NCBI GenBank assembly: GCA_026987995.1
Contig: JALSMC010000169.1
Coordinates: 1-15,469, forward strand
Direction: 5' to 3'
Source of the DNA: Sulfurimonas sp.
GTDB lineage: Bacteria > Campylobacterota > Campylobacteria > Campylobacterales > Sulfurimonadaceae
Length of the DNA: 15,469 nucleotides
Both the position numbers and the translations under genes were made by a program. This document shows, one piece after another, positions 7,667 to 15,469 of the stretch. Each line of letters begins with the position of its first letter. The stretch's first letter is position 1. The notes under the pieces were generated by a model. That model had not been told where the DNA came from. It searched no databases and saw only the letters and a list, made by a program, of their open reading frames with translations.

Positions 7667-9064
7667 TTAGCTCTCGTAAACCGGCACCAAAGCACTTAAA
7701 TACTTTCCTTGTAAATACTCTATATTAAGACTAGATGCTAGTTCTTTAGCCTCTTTAGTCTCTATATTTTTCATCCAACATTTTATGTTTTTATGTGAAG
7801 CCATAGTTTTAAAACCATCTATGATAGCACTATTATTCTTCATTTTATCATATGATGAGTACTGTGTGTCAAATCTAACAGCATCAATATCTAACTCTTT
7901 TAAGTATAAAAAGCTTGTATGGTACGAGCCTAGCTTATCTATAGCTATCATAACACCAACATCCTTAAGTGTTTTAATAATAGAGTTATATTTTTGAACA
8001 TGACTATAGTACTCATGTTCAGATAGAATAAACATTATTTTTTGTTGTCTGTTTTGTAAAAGCTCTTTAGTCGTGGCTAAAAACTTTGCATTTCTCAATG
8101 ATGTTGGTGAAATTCCTAATGTAAAAACACCCTCTTCATCTTTTGTTGCTTGGAGTGTTATCGCTTGAAGAACCATCAAGTCATACTCAATTACAAGCCC
8201 TAGCTTATTGATAACTTTTATATAGTTCTTTGGATAGAGAAGTTTTCCATCAGCACATTTAAGCTTAACAAAACACTCTTTTAAAGCCACTTTATCCTCA
8301 TAAAAAACATCTTGACTCATAATACTCACAGAGTGTTTATTTATCGCCTCTATCACTAATGATTCTAACTCATTTGGATTCATTGTGTCTTCATATGTAT
8401 CTTTTTTTAACTCTTTTCTCTGTTTTTGAAGCTCAAAAATATTTTCAACCATATAATCAAGTTCGTTAGAATGACTTGTATCACTTATGGCACCGATAAT
8501 TTTGACTTCAATATCATCTACTTTAAACTCATTAGATTTTAAACACATCAGTTCTAAAATAGTAGTGTATTCATTTTTTAAGCCTTCAAGCCCAATGATA
8601 AAATCTCCCCCTTTAATATGCCCTAGTGGAAAGTTATCTATTTTCTGTGCTTTTAAGTAATCCCCTACCCAAATTGCTACTTCTTTTAAAACCTTATCAC
8701 CATTTTTAATTCCATAGAGCGAGTTTATATCATTTAAGTTTTCTATACTAATGAGGATAAGTGTGTACTCTTTCTCTTTTTTGAGTTTTTCTTTAATGTA
8801 TTTAAAAAGATATTCACGTGTAAATGTTTTGCTCACATCATCAGTGATCTTCACATCAAATCCATTGTAAATGAGATATAAAATAAAGTAAATACTAAAA
8901 ACTAAAAGAAGGACTGCTTCGATATAAAAAGCACTATGTAGAGTCTCATAATTGTTGAGAAGTGTATGAAAAAGAAGAGCTATAATAAGACCAAAGATAG
9001 GTAACCCCATTCTAAGTGCTAACCTAAAACGGTACTCTCTCTCTTTAGTTTGTGGGAGTAACAT
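7667..9064 (-). CDS. Membrane protein with degenerate GGDEF and degenerate EAL domains
   Basis: A 465-aa protein. Two TM helices (about 19-35 and 46-66) anchor a GGDEF domain (about 75-200) and an EAL domain (about 235-460). The GGDEF signature is KGGDF (151-155), so the catalytic acidic residue position is shifted and diguanylate cyclase activity is unlikely. The EAL domain has lost most c-di-GMP phosphodiesterase residues: ExLxR reads ECFVK (263-267), NxS reads GIS (317-319), the usual DD reads DK (376-377), the KxD lysine is R397, and the late glutamate is K432. The glutamine of the QG motif (452-453) is kept. Such double-degenerate proteins usually act as c-di-GMP receptors or scaffolds rather than enzymes. 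The gene starts 8 bp after the gyrB stop with only a weak ribosome binding site (TAGGTT) and is followed closely by the 157-aa unknown gene. Confidence 0.85.
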   Translation of the reverse strand: MLLPQTKEREYRFRLALRMGLPIFGLIIALLFHTLLNNYETLHSAFYIEAVLLLVFSIYFILYLIYNGFDVKITDDVSKTFTREYLFKYIKEKLKKEKEYTLILISIENLNDINSLYGIKNGDKVLKEVAIWVGDYLKAQKIDNFPLGHIKGGDFIIGLEGLKNEYTTILELMCLKSNEFKVDDIEVKIIGAISDTSHSNELDYMVENIFELQKQRKELKKDTYEDTMNPNELESLVIEAINKHSVSIMSQDVFYEDKVALKECFVKLKCADGKLLYPKNYIKVINKLGLVIEYDLMVLQAITLQATKDEEGVFTLGISPTSLRNAKFLATTKELLQNRQQKIMFILSEHEYYSHVQKYNSIIKTLKDVGVMIAIDKLGSYHTSFLYLKELDIDAVRFDTQYSSYDKMKNNSAIIDGFKTMASHKNIKCWMKNIETKEAKELASSLNIEYLQGKYLSALVPVYES

Positions 9065-9072
9065 GTAAAAAC

Positions 9073-11471
<2,399 letters not shown>

Positions 11472-11475
<4 letters not shown>

Positions 11476-13169
11476 ACTATCTCTTGTGGTTCTTGTAGAT
11501 AATAACCTTGTGCAAAATCAATTCCTAACTCTTTTACCTTATTATATACATCTTCATCACATACAAATTCTGCAACCAGTTTTAAACCTTTTTCTTTGGC
11601 ATATGTTTGAATTGTTTTTACTATGATTTGACTATCTGTTGATTCGTGGATATTTTTTATAAAAGAACCATCGATTTTAAGTGTAGTTATCGGTAAAAAT
11701 TGTGCTTGGGCAAAGTTTGAACACTGCACTCCAAAATCATCAACAATAAACTCAATCCCTATCTCGTGAATTTTCATAATGACATCTTTAATACTTTCTG
11801 AATGAGTGATTGCATTGTATTCTAGGATTTCTAAAGATAAAAGAGAAGGATCAACACTATATTTATCAACGGTTTCTTGTATAAACTCTACTAGACCTGT
11901 CTGATGAAACTCACAATCACTTATATTGATACTGTATCTATTTCCTAGTTTTGAAGCATAGCGACACCCCTCTTCAAACATAAATTTAAATATTTTATAG
12001 AGATAACCGCTGTCACTTGCAGCTTCAAGAAAGTAATATGGAGTGTAAACTGTTTCTTCATGTTTTAAACGCACTAGCAACTCGTATTTTTCTATAGTGT
12101 TATCTTTCATGCTATATATCGGCTGGGCATAAGCTAACATTCCATTACTATCAAGTGCCTTTTTAATAATTGGTGTCCAGTGGTTCGCATTACTGATTTT
12201 TTTGATTATTTTAAGATCACTTGAATAATACTTAATCTGATTTTTTCCAGTATTTCTCGCCTCTTTTAATGCAAGTTCTGCTTTTCTAAAAATATCTTCT
12301 TCTGTTTGATAGGCAACACCGATAGTTGTTTCAATAGTATTGTTAAAGTTATTTGTAACAATATTGAGTTTAGAAATATCCTCTTTAATTGCCTCCACTG
12401 TTGATACAAGATTTTCTAAATGATCTTTATCTGTTACCAAGCCAAAAAGATCATGACTGATGTGATAAACTTTAAATGTACTAGAGTACATCGAACTTAA
12501 AAACCCACCTAGTTCTTTTAAGACAACATCTCCAACGCCATAACCGTGTCTATCGTTTATGATACTAAAGCCAACAATATCTATTAGGATTAGAGTTTGG
12601 TTAGATTGATGGGAAAAATCTTCTGTCAATTTTATGCGGTTTGGTAATTTTGTAAGAGGATTTGTAACGAGTTGTTCATATGTTTCTTCATATTTATTTT
12701 GTAAACTTAGTAACTGTTCGTACTGTTTTATTGAAGACCGTAGAGTGGTGTAGAGACGCTCAATGGTTAGTTCTGTTTTTTCTTTAAAATCGTTTATATC
12801 ATACTTCTGTATAACTTCCATCTGTGGGAAATCATTTGCTTGCCCTGTTCGGATTATAAGTCGCATGAGCTTGTTGTTGAGTTCATTACGTATATGTTCT
12901 ACTAATTCTAGTCCTGCTTCAGGTGTCTCCATAACCACATCTATAAGTGCAAGTGCTATGTCTGTTTCATCTTGTAAAATTATTTTTGCTTCTTTTGCAC
13001 TATATGCTGGCAGTATTTCAACTTTAAAATCTGAAAACTCCATTGCATTAATCGCCATATTTGTAACTTCATGAATCGATTTATCATCATCTACAATTAG
13101 AACTTTATATGTTTTAATATCTATGTCTAACTCTTTTGTTTTATTTGTTGCGAAACTAATATTTGCCAT
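11472..13169 (-). CDS. Response regulator: receiver, dead GGDEF, intact EAL (c-di-GMP phosphodiesterase)
   Basis: A 565-aa cytoplasmic output protein. The receiver domain (about 20-145) has the acidic pocket DDD (27-29), phospho-acceptor D77 and T108. Its 3' part, LIIRTGQ...YDINDFKEKTEL, resembles the receivers found with DUF3369 regulators. The GGDEF domain (about 165-315) carries SHDLF (238-242) in place of the signature, so it cannot be a normal cyclase. The EAL domain (about 330-560) keeps E363 and R367 of ELLVR, N415, E447, D477-D478, K498, E534 and Q554, so c-di-GMP phosphodiesterase activity is expected. It begins 2 bp after the stop of the sensor kinase gene, with a weak AAGG ribosome binding site inside that gene's end. 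The kinase is almost certainly its partner: kinase signal, phosphorylation of D77, changed c-di-GMP level. Confidence 0.88.
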
Positions 13170-13171
13170 TT

Positions 13172-14554
13172 TTATGCCTTTATATGCGAAATGTCTAAAA
13201 TAATATCAAAACCAAGACCATGTGGCTCTACTCTAACAATATTTATGCTGCCACCTAGTTTTTGAGTAACTAGGTTATAGACTATGTTCATTCCAAGTCC
13301 ACTACCACCCTGCCCGCGTTTTGTAGTAAAAAATGGATCGTATATCTTCTTTTGTACTTCATCAGTAATACCACTTCCATTGTCTCTATAAGAGATAGTA
13401 AGTTTATCATCTACTTTCGTATAAATCTCGATTTTATTTTCTGACTCTTCTGTAAAACCATGAAGTACAGAATTTAAAATAAAATTTGAAAATATCTGTG
13501 AAAATATTCCTGAGTAGCTATTCATAAGTATATTACTATCAATTGTATTATTAACAATAATATTTTTACTTTTAATTGGGTTTTGTAAACTAAGTATCAA
13601 GTCATCAATATACTCTTGAAGAAGAAACTCACGCCTATCTTCTAAATGCTGATCAATAGAGATATTTTTAAATGACTTAACAAGGTCAACTGCATTGTTT
13701 AAACGCTCCATAATGGTCTTTGTTAAGTCCTTTATCGTCTTTACAGAACCCAGCAGTGCCTCTTCTGTGAGTGTATCAGAAACATAGTTTTTTTCAATGC
13801 TTTTTATCTCGTGACTTATTTGTGAAACTCCTGTTAATCCTACCCCAAGAGGTGTATTTATCTCATGAGCCACACCTGACACTAAGGAACCAAGTGAAGC
13901 CATTTTCTCAGATGCTATGAGTCTTTCTTGTGTTTTTCTGAGTTCTTCAAGACTGGCTTGGAGTGATTTTCTAGCTTTTTCTTCACTACTTACAAAATAA
14001 TAATATAAAGAGAAAATAATCGAGATTGTCATTATAAAGTTAATCACAAAAAAGAAAATAATAAACGACTCACTCAAACCGACATCAAATCTTTTAGCCT
14101 CAGAGTCTACTAAACCACTAAATATCATAAGCAGTATAAATAACATAAGCCATGTCACACTATCTTTTTTATTTCGCAGTGTAAAACTACCAAAAACAGC
14201 TATCACAGACCATAGTACATTACCACCACTTGCTACAAAACCACCTAGTAAGAACTGAAATAGAAATGGTAAAAGTAGTGATAAGAATATCTGTATTTTT
14301 TGTGAAACTAAAAAGTTTTTGGTTTTGCTCAGATAAAAAAAGTTTAAACTTGTAATAAATATATATGAAAAAGGAACTATCGCTGGAAGATACAAATCAT
14401 TTACAAGACATATTGTTCCCCAAAGAGCTCCTCCAGAGCTCATTAGTAAGCCCATGTAGATTAAAAATCCATGTTGTAGTTTTATATCCTCAGTATCTGA
14501 GTCTTTATCTGCAATTGTGAGTAATGGCTTAAAGTAGTTTAAAAATTTCTCCAT
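13172..14554 (-). CDS. Membrane sensor histidine kinase
   Basis: A 460-aa sensor kinase. The N-terminal half holds about six TM helices (about 29-50, 55-75, 87-105, 110-126, 133-149 and 162-188) with very short loops, so the signal is likely sensed in or near the membrane rather than by a periplasmic domain. A coiled coil (about 190-220) leads to the dimerisation domain with H230 in GVAHEINTPLG, then the HATPase domain with the N box around N357 and N361, DNGSG (391-395), the FFTT F box (408-411) and GSGLGM (417-422). All catalytic motifs are intact. It is transcribed with the following receiver-EAL gene (2-bp gap). The start is supported by GGAG 5 bases upstream. The ligand is unknown. Confidence 0.93.
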   Translation of the reverse strand: MEKFLNYFKPLLTIADKDSDTEDIKLQHGFLIYMGLLMSSGGALWGTICLVNDLYLPAIVPFSYIFITSLNFFYLSKTKNFLVSQKIQIFLSLLLPFLFQFLLGGFVASGGNVLWSVIAVFGSFTLRNKKDSVTWLMLFILLMIFSGLVDSEAKRFDVGLSESFIIFFFVINFIMTISIIFSLYYYFVSSEEKARKSLQASLEELRKTQERLIASEKMASLGSLVSGVAHEINTPLGVGLTGVSQISHEIKSIEKNYVSDTLTEEALLGSVKTIKDLTKTIMERLNNAVDLVKSFKNISIDQHLEDRREFLLQEYIDDLILSLQNPIKSKNIIVNNTIDSNILMNSYSGIFSQIFSNFILNSVLHGFTEESENKIEIYTKVDDKLTISYRDNGSGITDEVQKKIYDPFFTTKRGQGGSGLGMNIVYNLVTQKLGGSINIVRVEPHGLGFDIILDISHIKA

Positions 14555-14593
14555 ATTTTCTCCATCTATTATAAATAAAAATTATGTATGATT

Positions 14594-14599
14594 ATTATA
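14594..14599 (-). promoter_or_regulatory. Possible -10 box of the kinase/response regulator operon
   Basis: TATAAT on the minus strand, 40 bp upstream of the kinase ATG. The matching -35 position (about 14617-14622) falls right at the edge of the MITE-like element, so insertion may have replaced part of the original promoter. Another TATAAT at 14568-14573 is too close to the ribosome binding site to be likely. Confidence 0.35.
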
Positions 14600-14622
14600 T
14601 ATAAACTTTCTTTGAAATTAAT

Positions 14623-14653
14623 TAGACTTCTTGCATAACCTAAGTATACTTCA
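14623..14653 (+). repeat. Left terminal inverted repeat
   Basis: A 31-bp arm identical to the reverse complement of 14861-14891. Its inner end, AAGTATACTT, is itself palindromic. Pairing stops at 14622/14892. Confidence 0.9.
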
Positions 14654-14752
14654 GCAATTTAGAGAGAGTTTTAATCAAGGCAGATGTTCTCCATCATAGC
14701 CATAGCTACGATGAAGGTTATCAAACGAAGAGTAAAGCTCTCTCTAAATTGC
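14654..14752. repeat. Internal hairpin with 15-bp perfect stem
   Basis: GCAATTTAGAGAGAG (14654-14668) pairs with CTCTCTCTAAATTGC (14738-14752), and G-T and A-T pairs extend the stem inward by about five more. A smaller hairpin, CATCATAGC/GCTACGATG, lies within the loop. The stem begins directly after the left terminal repeat. Confidence 0.8.
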
Positions 14753-14814
14753 CCAAAGGGAGGGATAAAAAAAGCGAACTTGCATAAAACTTTTAGTCAC
14801 CGTAGCTATGGCTA
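14697..14814. repeat. Second internal inverted repeat (14 bp)
   Basis: TAGCCATAGCTACG (14697-14710) and CGTAGCTATGGCTA (14801-14814) are perfect reverse complements. The left arm sits in the loop of the 14654-14752 hairpin and the right arm lies outside it, so the two stems are interlocked and would form a pseudoknot-like or alternative fold. Confidence 0.75.
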
Positions 14815-14860
14815 CACTGAAAAAAAGCTTTTACACAATTTCATCTTTTTTTCTTCCCTC

Positions 14861-14891
14861 TGAAGTATACTTAGGTTATGCAAGAAGTCTA
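14861..14891 (-). repeat. Right terminal inverted repeat
   Basis: A perfect 31-bp match to the left terminus. Its outer end lies 55 bp upstream of the lipoprotein ATG. Confidence 0.9.
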
Positions 14892-14945
14892 TTATAAAAA
14901 ATGCTAAATAAGCCATCTTTAACACTTCTGTCGTTACACTGCTTT

Positions 14946-15469
14946 ATGATGAAAAGCATTTTACTAAGTACACTCCTTACAATTTTTATATTTACTGGCT
15001 GTGCACCAAAACAGGCAATGATAAAAGCAGATATGCTTGTGGCCCAAGGTTCTTACAAAGATGCAGCTGCATTTACTAGCCAAAATATTAATAAACGCGA
15101 CATATATGACAAAAACAATCTTCTATGGCAACTACAAAGTGGCTCTGCTTATCTTTTTGCAAATGACACTAACAAAAGTATCAGCCATTTTGACTCTAGC
15201 GAAGAGTTGATGAAGTACTACAGAGAACAGATACTCGCACAAGATATAACTCAAACAATAAAATCAACACTTTTAAATGATACTACAAGACCTTACATAG
15301 GAAGTGAGTATGATGGCATAATGACGAACACCTATAAAGCTCTTGCATATATGAAAAAAGATGATATGTCTGGAGCTCGTGTTGAGTTTAACCGAGCAAT
15401 GGATAGACAACGTCGTGCTAAAATATTTTTTAGTGAGATGATTCAAAAAGAGCAAGAGGCTATAAGAGA
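14946..15469 (+). CDS. Lipoprotein, COG3014-like (3' end outside window)
   Basis: An open frame of at least 174 codons continues past the right edge. The protein starts MMKSILLSTLLTIFIFTGCA, a lipoprotein signal peptide with the lipobox-like FTGC and acceptor C19, so the mature protein should be membrane-anchored in the periplasm. The mature part is helical and TPR-like. The segment YIGSEYDGIMTNTYKALAYM, then a GARVEFNRAMDRQ stretch, resembles the uncharacterised COG3014 lipoprotein family; its role is not known to me. No convincing ribosome binding site precedes the ATG. An in-frame ATG at 14901 would give an unusually long n-region and also lacks a binding site. The MITE-like element ends 55 bp upstream. 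Confidence 0.8.
   Translation, partial: MMKSILLSTLLTIFIFTGCAPKQAMIKADMLVAQGSYKDAAAFTSQNINKRDIYDKNNLLWQLQSGSAYLFANDTNKSISHFDSSEELMKYYREQILAQDITQTIKSTLLNDTTRPYIGSEYDGIMTNTYKALAYMKKDDMSGARVEFNRAMDRQRRAKIFFSEMIQKEQEAIR

Larger units (their letters stand above)
14623..14891. mobile_element. MITE-like non-autonomous element with 31-bp inverted ends
   Basis: Perfect 31-bp inverted repeats bound about 267 bp of non-coding DNA. The ends read AGACTTCTTGCATAACC inward. No ORF of useful length lies inside, so this is a transposase-less element. The flanks are compatible with a TA duplication (if the ends start GACTTC) or an ATT duplication (ATT at 14621-14623 and 14891-14893, if they start AGACTTC). TA duplications suggest the IS630/Tc1 type and some IS5-group elements; the family cannot be fixed from sequence alone. 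The interior contains two more inverted repeats, making the element nearly self-folding. Together with its flanks it fills the 391-bp gap between the kinase and the lipoprotein gene. Confidence 0.75.

Noticed and set aside
14623..14891. Reading the inverted repeat region as a rho-independent terminator or a CRISPR array
   Set aside because: The 31-bp arms are 207 bp apart with no adjacent U-tract, and there are no regularly spaced direct repeats. A transposon-like element fits better.
14901..14945. In-frame upstream ATG for the lipoprotein
   Set aside because: It would add 15 residues (MLNKPSLTLLSLHCF) before the signal peptide, with no ribosome binding site. The MMKSILL start gives a normal lipoprotein signal.
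15273..15455. Minus-strand 60-aa frame
   Set aside because: It is antisense to the lipoprotein gene and has no ribosome binding site or recognisable motif.

Overview
The window looks like chromosome from a Campylobacterota (Epsilonproteobacteria) species, probably a Sulfurimonas-like sulfur oxidiser. This rests on the low GC content, the dense short-spaced operons, the close fit of GyrB and TypA to that lineage, and TATAAT-type -10 boxes without clear -35 boxes. The assignment is inference, since no marker RNA is present. Nothing in the coding part suggests phage or plasmid DNA. The one clear mobile feature is a small element near the right end.

Left part (1-3910): a minus-strand operon encodes a PqqD-like small protein, then a CPS-type ATP-grasp ligase overlapping it by 4 bp (GTGA), then the first 33 codons of another gene that leaves the window. 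A 134-bp gap separates this operon from a divergent 12-TM RND-superfamily exporter. The gap carries three copies of an 11-mer, AGTGTTAGTRG: two in direct tandem next to the leftward promoter and one inverted next to the rightward promoter. This layout suggests common control. A peptide-recognition-like protein, a ligase and an exporter together are the best candidate here for an undescribed biosynthesis and export system.

Middle (3954-9064): typA/bipA (minus) converges on the exporter gene over a perfect hairpin. It is followed by a class II CCA-adding nucleotidyltransferase (plus), which converges with only 3 bp to spare on a 157-aa unknown protein (minus). Upstream of that unknown, in the same operon, are a membrane protein with degenerate GGDEF and EAL domains and then gyrB. 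Transcription therefore probably runs gyrB, degenerate GGDEF-EAL, unknown.

Right part (11472-14554): a two-gene operon encodes a multi-pass membrane sensor histidine kinase and a response regulator with receiver, dead GGDEF and apparently intact EAL domains. Together they look like a phosphorelay that controls c-di-GMP breakdown. No dnaN or dnaA lies next to gyrB here.

Right end (14555-15469): between the kinase gene and a divergent lipoprotein gene (COG3014-like, cut by the window edge) lies a transposase-less, MITE-like element of about 267 bp. It has perfect 31-bp terminal inverted repeats and two further nested inverted repeats. It sits about 55 bp upstream of the lipoprotein start and probably displaced or reshaped that promoter region.
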